Of a DNA stretch of 64,000 bases, positions 9,138-17,188 are shown piece by piece. The stretch is from Sulfurihydrogenibium azorense Az-Fu1. Its GTDB lineage: Bacteria; Aquificota; Aquificia; Aquificales; Hydrogenothermaceae. A program made the translations under genes and the position numbers. The DNA is taken from the NCBI RefSeq assembly GCF_000021545.1, contig NC_012438.1, positions 372,001 to 436,000 on the forward strand. Direction: 5' to 3'. Within the stretch, counting starts at the first letter, position 1. The number at the start of each line of letters is the position of its first letter. The notes under the pieces were generated by a model. That model did no database searches. It was not told the DNA's origin and saw only the letters and a program-made list of their open reading frames with translations.

Positions 9138-9614
9138 ATGGATAAGAGTTTTGTGTTTGAACTTATTGAAAAGATAAAAGACACAAAAATAGAAGAGATA
9201 GAAATATCAACAGAAGAAGGGAAGATACATATAAAACAGTATTTGGGACCAAAGGAAGTAGTTATGTCCCAACCTACAGCTCCACAAATTCAGTATATTC
9301 CTCAGCCAGTTGTAGAGATAAAAGAAGAGATAAAAACATCTTCAGAGCCTTTAGTAAAGGAAGAGTCTAACAAAAAGTATCATGTTATAAAATCACCTTT
9401 AGTAGGAACGTTTTACAGAGCTCCATCTCCCGGAGCTCCACCCTTTGTAGAAGAAGGAGATATGGTTTCAAAAGGGCAGGTGCTTTGTATTATAGAAGCT
9501 CTAAAAGTTATGAACGAGATAGAGTCCGATGTTGATGGTAGAGTTGCTAAAATCTTAGTTGAAAACGGACAGCCTGTAGAGTACGGCCAAGAACTATTTT
9601 ACATAGAGGTGTAA
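9138..9614 (+). CDS. accB: Biotin carboxyl carrier protein of acetyl-CoA carboxylase
   Basis: The 158-residue AccB carries carboxybiotin between biotin carboxylase and carboxyltransferase in fatty-acid synthesis. The variable linker (residues 35-85) is followed by the biotinyl domain, with [20 protein letters not shown] and the biotin site EALKVMNE, a variant of the common EAMKM with the acceptor Lys near residue 121. It follows efp, an order also found in many other bacteria. The biotin carboxylase gene accC is not adjacent here. Confidence 0.95.
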   Translation: MDKSFVFELIEKIKDTKIEEIEISTEEGKIHIKQYLGPKEVVMSQPTAPQIQYIPQPVVEIKEEIKTSSEPLVKEESNKKYHVIKSPLVGTFYRAPSPGAPPFVEEGDMVSKGQVLCIIEALKVMNEIESDVDGRVAKILVENGQPVEYGQELFYIEV

Positions 9615-9617
9615 TGA

Positions 9618-10556
9618 ATGTTTCATAACATACTGATTACTGGTGGAGCTGGATTTATAGGGTCTAACCTTGCGCTGAAACTACAAAAAGAGTACCCTAA
9701 TAGTAAAATACTTATATTAGATGACTTTTCAAGTGCAAACTTTAAAAACTTAAAAGGTTTTAAAGGTATAGTTTACTCATGTGATGTTTCAACAGACGAA
9801 GTTTTCTTCAAGATAGAAGATTTTAAACCTGACGTTATCTTTCACCTTGCCTCAATAACAGACACGACTGTAACAGACCAAGAGTATATGATGAGAAGAA
9901 ACGTAGATGGATTTAAAAACGTTCTTGAACTTGCCTACGATAATGAAAGTATAGTAGTGTATGCTTCTTCAGCTTCTGTTTATGGAAATGTTAGAGAAAA
10001 AGTCCCTTTAAAAGAAGATAGGGAGAAATCTCCAGAGAATGTTTACGCTTTTTCTAAGTATATAATGGATAACCTTGCTCAAGAGTTTGCAGAAAAAACA
10101 AGTCTTAAGATAGTTGGAGTTAGGTACTTTAACGTTTACGGTCCAAGAGAAGCCCATAAAGGAAAGTTTGCAAGTATGATTTACCAGCTTTACTTACAGA
10201 TGAAATCAGGACAAAGACCAAGGATATTTAAATGGGGAGAGCAAAAAAGAGACTTTGTTTATGTTAAAGATGCAGTAGATGCTACTATACTTGCAGCAAA
10301 AGCTCCAAGGTCAACTGTTTACAATGTAGGTAGTGGAGAGGCTACATCGTTTAACGATGTTATTAAATACCTAAATCAAGCTCTTGGAACAGATTTTGAG
10401 CCTGAGTACTTTGACTGTCCGTACGACTTTTACCAAGAGTACACCCAAGCAGATATGACAAAGATAAAAGAAGAGCTTGGATTTGTTCCAAGATACTCAA
10501 TTCAAAGAGGAATTAAAGAGTATGTTGATATATTAGAAGGTAGAATAAATGAGTAA
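9618..10556 (+). CDS. hldD: ADP-L-glycero-D-manno-heptose-6-epimerase-like NAD-dependent epimerase
   Basis: The 312-residue extended SDR protein has the NAD-binding motif ILITGGAGFIGSNLALKL at the N-terminus. The catalytic YAFSK (YxxxK) is near residue 140, followed by VRYFNVYGPREAHKGKFASM, a pattern typical of HldD. HldD makes the L,D-heptose precursor of the LPS inner core. The heptose-7-phosphate kinase gene of the same pathway lies at 24.5 kb. The stop overlaps the start of thrB by 8 bp. Other nucleotide-sugar epimerases are possible but less likely. Confidence 0.85.
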   Translation: MFHNILITGGAGFIGSNLALKLQKEYPNSKILILDDFSSANFKNLKGFKGIVYSCDVSTDEVFFKIEDFKPDVIFHLASITDTTVTDQEYMMRRNVDGFKNVLELAYDNESIVVYASSASVYGNVREKVPLKEDREKSPENVYAFSKYIMDNLAQEFAEKTSLKIVGVRYFNVYGPREAHKGKFASMIYQLYLQMKSGQRPRIFKWGEQKRDFVYVKDAVDATILAAKAPRSTVYNVGSGEATSFNDVIKYLNQALGTDFEPEYFDCPYDFYQEYTQADMTKIKEELGFVPRYSIQRGIKEYVDILEGRINE

Positions 10557-11460
10557 AAAGGTCGTAAAGGTAAGAGTTCCAGCAACTACTGCCAACTTAG
10601 GTCCTGGCTTTGATACATTTGGACTTGCTTTAACTTTGTATAACGAGTTTGAAGTAGAAGAAGAAGACGGGGTATATATAGAGTCCTACCCTAAAAATGA
10701 GTTTATAGAAAACCCTGAAAATAACCTTTTTATAAAGGTAATTAAGTACCTTTGTGAAGCTGAAGGAAAGACTTTCCATGGTGCAAGGTTAAAACAGACT
10801 GTAAACATTCCTGTTGCAAGGGGACTAGGAAGTAGTGCTACTGCTATAGTGGCAGGAATACTTACAGGTTTTGCAGTTCACAAAAAACCTTTAACAGATG
10901 AAGAGTTTTTCAAAGTGGCTTACTTGTTTGAACCTCATCCGGATAACCTTCTTCCAGCTTGGAAAGGTGGCTTTATAACTGCTTTAAAAACAGAAGATAA
11001 AACTTACTACAGTAAAATGGACTTTCCAAAGGAGATAAAAGCTGTTGTAGTTATCCCAGACTTTGAACTCTCTACAGAAAAAGCAAGGTTAGTTTTACCA
11101 TCTCAAGTACCTTTAAAAGATGCTATATTTAACCTTCAAAGGTCTGCTTTGTTTATTAGGGCATTGGAAGAAAGAAGGTATGACCTTCTTAAGGTAGTTA
11201 TGGAAGACAGACTACATCAACCCTATAGAAAAAATCTTATTCCAAACTTTGATAAAGTCATCCAAAGTGCCTATGAAAATGGAGCTCTTGGTGCTTGTTT
11301 AAGTGGAGCTGGAAGTACAATATTGGCTTTAGCTACAGAAAACTTTGACAAAATAGGACTTTCTATGGTAGAAGCCTTTAAAGAAGTTTCAATAAATGCT
11401 GAGTATAAAGTGTTAGAAGTTGATACCCAAGGTGCAACAGTAGAAATTTTTGAAAAATAA
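10549..11460 (+). CDS. thrB: Homoserine kinase
   Basis: The 303-residue GHMP kinase phosphorylates homoserine on the way to threonine. The N-terminus VRVPATTANLGPGFDTFGLAL is characteristic, and the GHMP ATP-binding loop is VARGLGSSATAIVAG near residues 88-102. The C-terminal motif GACLSGAGSTILAL is present. It is translationally coupled to hldD (8-bp overlap) and followed 23 bp later by the CgeB-like gene. Homoserine dehydrogenase is at 3.7 kb on the other strand. Confidence 0.96.
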   Translation: MSKKVVKVRVPATTANLGPGFDTFGLALTLYNEFEVEEEDGVYIESYPKNEFIENPENNLFIKVIKYLCEAEGKTFHGARLKQTVNIPVARGLGSSATAIVAGILTGFAVHKKPLTDEEFFKVAYLFEPHPDNLLPAWKGGFITALKTEDKTYYSKMDFPKEIKAVVVIPDFELSTEKARLVLPSQVPLKDAIFNLQRSALFIRALEERRYDLLKVVMEDRLHQPYRKNLIPNFDKVIQSAYENGALGACLSGAGSTILALATENFDKIGLSMVEAFKEVSINAEYKVLEVDTQGATVEIFEK

Positions 11461-11483
11461 AAGTATTTAAAAGGAGTTTTCCA

Positions 11484-12728
11484 ATGGAAGAAAACAAAGT
11501 TTTAAAACCGAGGGTAGTTTTTTTAAAGACACCTGACCCAAAACAGATGTCAGAGTCTATAATAGATGGATTGGCTAAATCAATTTCTGCAAGAAACTTT
11601 GAAGTTAAGGTGATAGACCTTACAGCTGAAAACGTTCAAGATGTTATAAATGAAATAATAGAGTATAAACCTCTTTTTACTGTTGATTTAAACCTTGATG
11701 GAATGATATACGCAGAAAGGGAAGGTCAGCAGCAACCTTTCTGTGATTTGCTTGGGAACATTCATATAACATGGTTTATAGATGACCCTATGATACATTT
11801 TACAAAACTCAAGCCTGTTTTACAATCAAACCAGATACTTTACGTAAATATAGATATAGAACACGCCCAGTGGTTAAGGTCTGCAGGTAAAAACGTTGCA
11901 TTTATTCCACCCGGAGTAAACCCTTCAAAAATACCACCACTTAGAGAAAAAGAGTTTGAAGTTGCATTTGTAGGTCCAATTACAGACCCGAATATGATAG
12001 AAAGTCAGTGGCAAGAAAGGTTTGACCCTAACTTGTTTGGATTTGCAGTAGAACTTGGAAGGCTTATATACAGAAACCCTGATATGCCTATTAGATTTGC
12101 ATCTGGATACTTAATATCCCAGTTAAATCCTGATTTTCAAGCAGCTCTATACCAGTTCCAGCAAGAAAACGAAGCAGATTTCATGGCACTACTGACAGAG
12201 ATAGGTTTGTATGCAATGTACTTAAGAAGATGGTCTATATTAGATGCTATAGAAAACTATGAGGTGAACGTTTTAGGACCTGTTATAGGAGAGCCAAAAG
12301 AAAACGTTGTAGTTCATGAAGATATTGTTACTCAAAAAGATGTTATAGACTTTCTATCAAGAACAAAAATATCCCTTCTAAGTCAACCACCTTTTATACC
12401 TACAGGACTTGGATTTACAGTTTTTGACAGTGTTGCTACTGGAAGTTTAACCTTTGTAGAAGAAAGACTTTTATCAAAATCATTCTTTACTCCAGAAAAA
12501 GAGATAATTACATACCATCCTATAGATTTCATTGAGATAGAAGGAAAAGTTGCTTACTACCTTGAAGAAGCTGCTGACGAGATGGCTGAAATATCAAAAG
12601 CTGGAAGAGATAAAGTTTTAAGGGAACACACTATTTACCAAAGAGGAGAAATGCTTGCAAACATAATGGAAGATATAATAAAACAATCTCTCCAAGAAGA
12701 ACAAAAAAGTGAAAGTAAGGAGGAGTAG
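11484..12728 (+). CDS. CgeB/DUF3880-like glycosyltransferase family protein
   Basis: The 414-residue protein has a well-spaced ribosome-binding site (AAAGGAG) before ATG. The N-terminal half has Rossmann-like features and the segment NIHITWFIDDPMIHF, as in DUF3880/CgeB proteins. The middle part FEVAFVGPI and the C-terminal GLGFTVFDSVATGSLTFVEE resemble the nucleotide-sugar side of GT4-like enzymes. The target is unknown. The preceding heptose epimerase gene fits a surface-polysaccharide role, but this is only context. The purH start is immediately after its stop. Confidence 0.65.
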   Translation: MEENKVLKPRVVFLKTPDPKQMSESIIDGLAKSISARNFEVKVIDLTAENVQDVINEIIEYKPLFTVDLNLDGMIYAEREGQQQPFCDLLGNIHITWFIDDPMIHFTKLKPVLQSNQILYVNIDIEHAQWLRSAGKNVAFIPPGVNPSKIPPLREKEFEVAFVGPITDPNMIESQWQERFDPNLFGFAVELGRLIYRNPDMPIRFASGYLISQLNPDFQAALYQFQQENEADFMALLTEIGLYAMYLRRWSILDAIENYEVNVLGPVIGEPKENVVVHEDIVTQKDVIDFLSRTKISLLSQPPFIPTGLGFTVFDSVATGSLTFVEERLLSKSFFTPEKEIITYHPIDFIEIEGKVAYYLEEAADEMAEISKAGRDKVLREHTIYQRGEMLANIMEDIIKQSLQEEQKSESKEE

Positions 12729-12926
12729 TTGAAAAGAGCTTTAATATCTGTATCAAACAAAACAGGAGTTATAGATTTTGCAAGAGAACTTGTAAACCTT
12801 GGTTATGAGATAGTGTCTTCTTCAGGGACTGCTAAATACTTAAAAGAAAATGGTATAAATGTAATAGAAGTATCTCAAGTCACAGGCTTTCCCGAAATAT
12901 TGGACGGAAGGTTTATGAGACTTTAG
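12729..12926 (+). pseudogene. purH: purH 5' fragment (IMP cyclohydrolase domain start)
   Basis: The TTG start gives the MGS-like N-terminus of Pur[20 protein letters not shown], then [13 protein letters not shown] and FPEILDGR, which matches the family up to the residue before the usual VKTLHP motif. After DGR the frame runs into FMRL and a stop. The remaining two-thirds of the IMP cyclohydrolase domain and the start of the AICAR transformylase domain are missing. The C-terminal part resumes at once in another frame. PurH catalyses the last two steps of IMP synthesis. The junction is at about 12911-12914. Confidence 0.9.
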
Positions 12927-13312
12927 AAGTGGTAACAGAAAGAAAACCAACAGAAAAAGAGTTAGAAGACTTAATATTTGCATTAAAAGTAGTAAAACAT
13001 GTTAAATCAAACGCAGTTGTAATAGCTAAAGACAAAAGGTCTATAGGTATAGGGGTAGGTCAAACTTCAAGGGTTGACAGTTTAGAAACAGCTGTTAAGA
13101 AAGCTCAAGAGTTTGGACTTGAGTTAGAAGGAAGTGTTCTTGCATCGGAAGCATTCTTCCCGTTTAGAGATAGTATAGATTTTGCCGCTAAGTATGGGAT
13201 AAAGGCTGTAATTCAGCCCGGAGGTTCTATAAGGGACAACGAAGTTATTCAAGCTTGTAATGAGTACTCAATTGCTATGATTTTTACAAAAATGAGACAC
13301 TTTAAACACTAA
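12914..13312 (+). pseudogene. purH: purH 3' fragment (AICAR transformylase C-terminus)
   Basis: This frame encodes [20 protein letters not shown] and continues to the conserved PurH end: [36 protein letters not shown] and the terminal FTKMRHFKH. It is in a different frame from the 5' fragment. Inserting 955 bases at the junction restores a single frame of 512 residues, the normal PurH length, and 955 is also the length of both tandem duplications in this window. A GTG at 12929 could act as a start, but an independent protein is unlikely. Confidence 0.88.
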
Positions 13313-13322
13313 GGGAGTTTTG

Positions 13323-14177
13323 ATGATTCTTTTAAATGGAAAGGAGTTAGCTGAAAAGATTAAAAACCAGATAAAGCAAGAATTACAAGAGTTTTTAAAT
13401 AAAGGCTACAGAAGACCTACTTTAGCTGTTATACTTGTGGGAGAAAATCCTGCAAGTCAGATATACGTTAATAAAAAGATTAAAGACTGTCAGTCTGTTG
13501 GAATAAACTCTAAACCCTTCTTCTTGCCAGAGAACATAACTCAGATAGAACTTTTAGACCTTATAGGACAGCTTAACGGAGATGAGGAAGTTGACGGAAT
13601 TTTAGTTCAGCTCCCTCTTCCTTCTCATATAAACACTTTAGAGATAATAGAAGCTATAAATCCAAAAAAAGACGTTGATGGTTTTCATCCTCTTAATGTA
13701 GGAAAACTTGCAACTGGAAGAAATGATGGTATAATCCCTTGCACTCCTTACGGTATAATGAAACTCCTTGAGTACTACAATATAGACACTTTTGGAAAGG
13801 ATGTTGTAGTAGTAGGGGCAAGTAATATAGTAGGAAAGCCTATGTCCTTGCTGTTTTTAAAAGATGAAAAATCTACTGTTACTATATGTCATAAAAATAC
13901 GAAAGATTTAAAATCCCACACATTAAAAGCAGATATTCTTGTGGTTGCTGTAGGTAAACCTAAACTTATAACTGCAGATATGGTTAAAGAAGGAGCAGTT
14001 GTCATAGATGTAGGTATAAACAGGGTTGATGGTAAAATAGTTGGAGACGTAGACTTTGAAAATGTAAGTAAAAAAGTATCAGCCATAACACCTGTTCCCG
14101 GTGGTGTTGGTCCTATGACTGTTGCTATGCTACTTTATAACACTTTTCAGGCTTATAAAAATAACGTTATTTCTTAG
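13323..14177 (+). CDS. folD: Bifunctional methylenetetrahydrofolate dehydrogenase/cyclohydrolase
   Basis: The 284-residue FolD interconverts 5,10-methylene-THF and 10-formyl-THF. Both signatures are present: [17 protein letters not shown] near residue 40, with the catalytic Lys, and the NADP-binding part [19 protein letters not shown] near 160, plus [16 protein letters not shown] near the end. The ATG at 13323, after AAGGGAGTT, is preferred to the TTG one codon upstream. The 3' end overlaps the convergent mog gene by 11 bp. It lies next to purH, whose product uses formyl-folate. Confidence 0.96.
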   Translation: MILLNGKELAEKIKNQIKQELQEFLNKGYRRPTLAVILVGENPASQIYVNKKIKDCQSVGINSKPFFLPENITQIELLDLIGQLNGDEEVDGILVQLPLPSHINTLEIIEAINPKKDVDGFHPLNVGKLATGRNDGIIPCTPYGIMKLLEYYNIDTFGKDVVVVGASNIVGKPMSLLFLKDEKSTVTICHKNTKDLKSHTLKADILVVAVGKPKLITADMVKEGAVVIDVGINRVDGKIVGDVDFENVSKKVSAITPVPGGVGPMTVAMLLYNTFQAYKNNVIS

Positions 14178-14697
14178 GACGAAAAGCTTTTACTTTAGAT
14201 GGGTCTGTGTCAATAAACGGTCCATCTATAAGCTCAATACAGTAAGGTATAGCTGGAAAAACTGCATCAAGACACAGTTTTATAGACTGAGGCTTACCTG
14301 GAAGGTTTACTATTAGACAGCTACCTCTTATTCCAGCTGTTTGTCTTGATAAAATAGCAGTAGGTACCTGCTGCAGAGAAACTTGTCTCATCAGTTCTCC
14401 AAATCCGGGCATCATCTTTTCACAGACTGATTCCGTTGCCTCAGGTGTAACATCTCTTTTAGCTGGTCCAGTTCCTCCAGTAGTAAGAATAAGACAACAG
14501 CCTTTATTATCTACCATATCTATCATAGTTTCTTTTATAACTTCAAACTCGTCAGGTATAACTCTGTAGTCTACTTCAAAAGGTGTGATTAAAACATCGT
14601 TTAAATAATCTATAATTGCTTTTCCACTTATATCTTCGTATATTCCTCTACTTGCCCTGTCTGATATGGTTAGTACTCCTATTAAAGCTTTATCCAT
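14167..14697 (-). CDS. mog: Molybdopterin adenylyltransferase-like protein (MogA/MoaB family)
   Basis: The 176-residue protein belongs to the MoCF-biosynthesis fold. [19 protein letters not shown] is at the N-terminus, and the nucleotide/molybdopterin loop [20 protein letters not shown] is near residues 69-88, followed by [13 protein letters not shown]. It adenylylates molybdopterin before metal insertion. It runs 4 bp after the V4R-like gene and downstream of moaA on the same strand, so the three may form one transcript for molybdenum or tungsten cofactor synthesis. Confidence 0.93.
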   Translation of the reverse strand: MDKALIGVLTISDRASRGIYEDISGKAIIDYLNDVLITPFEVDYRVIPDEFEVIKETMIDMVDNKGCCLILTTGGTGPAKRDVTPEATESVCEKMMPGFGELMRQVSLQQVPTAILSRQTAGIRGSCLIVNLPGKPQSIKLCLDAVFPAIPYCIELIDGPFIDTDPSKVKAFRPKK

Positions 14698-14701
14698 TTT
14701 C

Positions 14702-15238
14702 TTACCTCAAAAATATAAATTTACATTTTTGATTTTCGTAATCCCTTTCAACCCATTGAATGCCCTTTACACCCTCTTCTAACTTCCTTACAAAAGCCTC
14801 TATAAATCCCCATCCACACCAACAAACACAGTGTTCAATAGGTGCTAAGTTTCTTGGTTTTAAAACGCCTTCGTAAAATACACAGTTACATATATACGCT
14901 TCGTTTTTGTTTCTTTCTATCTTGTATGCAAAACCAAACGTGTTCAAACTTTTTTCAAGTAATTCTTCCCATTCTTCTTTTGGATGGTTATCCATCAAAA
15001 CTTTAGCAACTTCTCTACCAAGCTGTCTTATAATAGCATAACCACCTTTTTTACCGTAAATATTTTGCACTTCATCAGCAAATGCAAAAACTATATCTTT
15101 CCCTGTAGGAGAGCCTTTTAGTTTTTCAGGTAAAACTCTTAGTATTTCGTCAACCGCTTTATCCCCCAAGATATTCCTTGTTAAAGATACAAGTGTATCA
15201 ATAACTTCTTTGTCAATCTGACCTTTAATCTCTGCCAT
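14702..15238 (-). CDS. V4R-domain-like cysteine-rich protein
   Basis: The 178-residue protein has a helical N-terminal half and GGYAIIRQLGREVAKVLM, a pattern typical of V4R/heme-NO-binding-like folds. The C-terminal cysteine-rich stretch (CNCVFYEG, then EHCVCWCGWGF near residues 145-155) could bind a metal or small ligand. The start follows TTTAGGTGA. It lies between moaA and mog, so a link to cofactor or small-molecule sensing is possible, but its function is unknown. The V4R assignment rests on pattern reading only. Confidence 0.6.
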   Translation of the reverse strand: MAEIKGQIDKEVIDTLVSLTRNILGDKAVDEILRVLPEKLKGSPTGKDIVFAFADEVQNIYGKKGGYAIIRQLGREVAKVLMDNHPKEEWEELLEKSLNTFGFAYKIERNKNEAYICNCVFYEGVLKPRNLAPIEHCVCWCGWGFIEAFVRKLEEGVKGIQWVERDYENQKCKFIFLR

Positions 15239-15298
15239 GGCAAATCACCTAAAATTTTTTAGAAAAATTATACACTAAAAAATTCAAATTAAATTAAT

Positions 15299-16264
15299 TT
15301 ACCCACCTATACTTGTCATTACCCTGACACAGTCTGAAAAAGCATAGCTACTATTTTTAATCTTTAGATTTGATATTTCTTTTGCTACTAATACTTGCTG
15401 TAAAAATCTGTCTAAATCTTCCTCACTTCCGTATCTCAAAACTTCTTTTACAGGAATCTCTTCATCTGTTCTAAGACATAATTTAATACTACCTTCAGCA
15501 GTGAGTCTTAATTTAGAACAACCATCGCAGAATGGATTTGATATAGGGGTAATAAATCCAATTTTTGCCTTATACTTTGGTATCTCATAGACTCTAGCAG
15601 CACCACTACCGATTGAAAACGACGGAATTAGTGTCCCATATTTTTCCTCTATTTTTCTTTTTATCTCTTCAAGAGGTTGAACCATATCTTTTTCCCATTT
15701 TATAGACCCTTGTCCAAGTGGCATCATTTCTATAAATCTAACCTCTACGCCGTAATCTATGGCAAACTCTACAAAATCAAGAGCTTCATCTTCATTTAAA
15801 CCTTTTATTACCACCGCATTTATCTTTATAGGGTCAAACCCTAACTTTTTACTTACTCTTATACCTTCTAAAACATCTTCTAATCTTCCTTTGGTTATTT
15901 TGTAGAATAAATCTGGTTTTAGGCTATCTATACTTATGTTTAATCTATTTAACCCAGCTTTTCTTAATTTTTCCGCATGATAAGATAGTGTTATTCCATT
16001 TGTTGTCATTCCTATATCTTCTATCTGAGGAATGCTTTTAAGTAGTGATACTAAATTTTCTATTTGTGGTCTGACTAAAGGTTCTCCGCCTGTTATTCTG
16101 ACTTTTTTTAGTCCATACTTTGTCATCGCTTTGACTAACTTTGCAATTTCTTCATATCTTAATATCTCATCGTGAGGAATAAACTCCATATTATCTGGTC
16201 TGCAGTAAAAACATTTTAAATTACATTTATCTGTTACAGATATTCTTAAATATGAGATTTCCAT
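15299..16264 (-). CDS. moaA: GTP 3',8-cyclase (radical SAM)
   Basis: The 321-residue MoaA carries out the first step of molybdenum cofactor synthesis. The radical-SAM cluster site is CNLKCFYC (Cys14, 18 and 21 from the chosen start), followed by RITGGEPLVRP. The second 4Fe-4S site is FCDGCSKLRLTAEGSIKLC near residue 245. The ATG at 16264 follows GAGGGTAGAA and gives the standard N-terminus; a frame extension to 16351 adds 29 atypical residues and is rejected. The usual terminal Gly-Gly is present (SIGG). Confidence 0.95.
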   Translation of the reverse strand: MEISYLRISVTDKCNLKCFYCRPDNMEFIPHDEILRYEEIAKLVKAMTKYGLKKVRITGGEPLVRPQIENLVSLLKSIPQIEDIGMTTNGITLSYHAEKLRKAGLNRLNISIDSLKPDLFYKITKGRLEDVLEGIRVSKKLGFDPIKINAVVIKGLNEDEALDFVEFAIDYGVEVRFIEMMPLGQGSIKWEKDMVQPLEEIKRKIEEKYGTLIPSFSIGSGAARVYEIPKYKAKIGFITPISNPFCDGCSKLRLTAEGSIKLCLRTDEEIPVKEVLRYGSEEDLDRFLQQVLVAKEISNLKIKNSSYAFSDCVRVMTSIGG

Positions 16265-16371
16265 ATTTCTACCCTCAAGTGTAATTCCTAGATATAAAGG
16301 ATATACCTTTTTTGGCGATTTGACAAGTATGGAATAACGAAAATATTGCATAAAAAAAGTGCAGTATATAG

Positions 16372-16400
16372 TTGACTTTTTAATTTATCTATCTCATAAT
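16372..16400 (+). promoter_or_regulatory. Promoter of the cold-shock gene pair
   Basis: A -35 TTGACT (16372-16377) and a -10 CATAAT (16395-16400) are separated by 17 bases. The predicted transcript would have a 5' leader of about 147 nt before the first csp start. Long leaders are a hallmark of cold-shock mRNAs. Confidence 0.75.
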
Positions 16401-16503
16401 ATGTGTACATAGATAATAGAAGATGTTTAAAGAAGTACCAAGGGGAGTAAGACACACAATCAAAAAGTCTTCAAAAGTCCCAAAATCAAAAGTATTTCTT
16501 TAA

Positions 16504-16521
16504 ACCTCTTCTGTTAGAGGT
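16504..16521 (+). promoter_or_regulatory. Hairpin in the csp 5' leader
   Basis: ACCTCT (16504-16509) pairs perfectly with AGAGGT (16516-16521) around a 6-base loop, about 20 bases before the GGAGG ribosome-binding site at about 16542. No U run follows, so it is not a simple terminator. A structural role in the leader, for example temperature-dependent folding, is inference. Confidence 0.45.
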
Positions 16522-16553
16522 AATTTTAAATTAATTTTTGGAGGTTTTTTGTC

Positions 16554-16760
16554 GTGCGTATCACAGGTACAGTTAAGTGGTTCAACTCAAAGAAAGGATT
16601 TGGCTTCATCACAAGAGATGATGGCCAAGGAGATGTTTTTGTTCATTTTTCAGCAATTCAGTCAAGAGGTTTCAAAACTCTTGAAGAAGGTCAAAAAGTA
16701 GAGTTTGAAATCGCTCAGGACGAGAAAGGTCCTAAAGCAGCAAACGTAGTTAGAGTTTAG
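16554..16760 (+). CDS. Cold-shock protein (CspA family), first copy
   Basis: The 68-residue single cold-shock domain has the RNA-binding motifs KGFGFITRD (RNP1) and DVFVHFSAI (RNP2). It binds single-stranded nucleic acid and acts as an RNA chaperone. The GTG start at 16554 follows TTGGAGG with 8-base spacing. A strong promoter and a leader of about 147 nt lie upstream. A second, closely similar copy follows 12 bp later. Confidence 0.96.
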   Translation: MRITGTVKWFNSKKGFGFITRDDGQGDVFVHFSAIQSRGFKTLEEGQKVEFEIAQDEKGPKAANVVRV

Positions 16761-16772
16761 GAGGAAGAAGGT

Positions 16773-16979
16773 ATGAAAGTTACAGGAACAGTGAAATGGT
16801 TTGATTCTAAAAAAGGATTTGGTTTTATCACAAGAGATGATAACGGGCAGGATATATTCGTTCACTTCTCAGCTATTCAAGGTAGAGGGTTTAAAAACCT
16901 TGAAGAAGGTCAAAAAGTAGAGTTTGAAATAGTTCAAGAAGAAAAAGGTCCAAGAGCTGCTAACGTAGTTAAGTTGTAA
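16773..16979 (+). CDS. Cold-shock protein (CspA family), second copy
   Basis: The 68-residue paralogue of the preceding gene differs at about a dozen positions, for example [21 protein letters not shown] follows AGGAGGAAG. RNP1 (KGFGFITRD) and RNP2 are intact. The two copies differ much more at the DNA level than the exact duplications elsewhere in the window, so this is a true old gene duplication. A strong terminator closes the pair. Confidence 0.96.
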   Translation: MKVTGTVKWFDSKKGFGFITRDDNGQDIFVHFSAIQGRGFKNLEEGQKVEFEIVQEEKGPRAANVVKL

Positions 16980-16988
16980 AGAATATAC

Positions 16989-17020
16989 AAGGGAGCTTCC
17001 AAAGCTCCCTTAATTTTTTT
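16989..17020 (+). terminator. Rho-independent terminator of the csp pair
   Basis: A perfect 10-bp stem (AAGGGAGCTT, 16989-16998, with AAGCTCCCTT, 17002-17011) has a 3-base loop and is followed by AATTTTTTT. It lies 9 bases after the second csp stop. Confidence 0.93.
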
Positions 17021-17188
17021 CCTTGTAGTTTTTTCAATTTTCTTCTTTCAGCAGTATCTTGTAAATCATTTGAAGCTTTGGCTTCAATTGAGGTAAATTT
17101 TCTTTTATCATATGTGCTTTATTAAAATCTTTCAAAAAATCAGTTTTAGAATATAATAATTCAAAGATAATACCGATAGGTAGTTGAA

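Noticed and set aside
16265-16351. N-terminal extension of moaA by 29 residues
   Set aside because: The ATG at 16264 has a good ribosome-binding site and gives the standard MoaA N-terminus; the extension is not typical of the family.
16554-16979. The two csp genes as another assembly duplication
   Set aside because: The copies differ at many codons and both have their own ribosome-binding sites; this is an old gene duplication.
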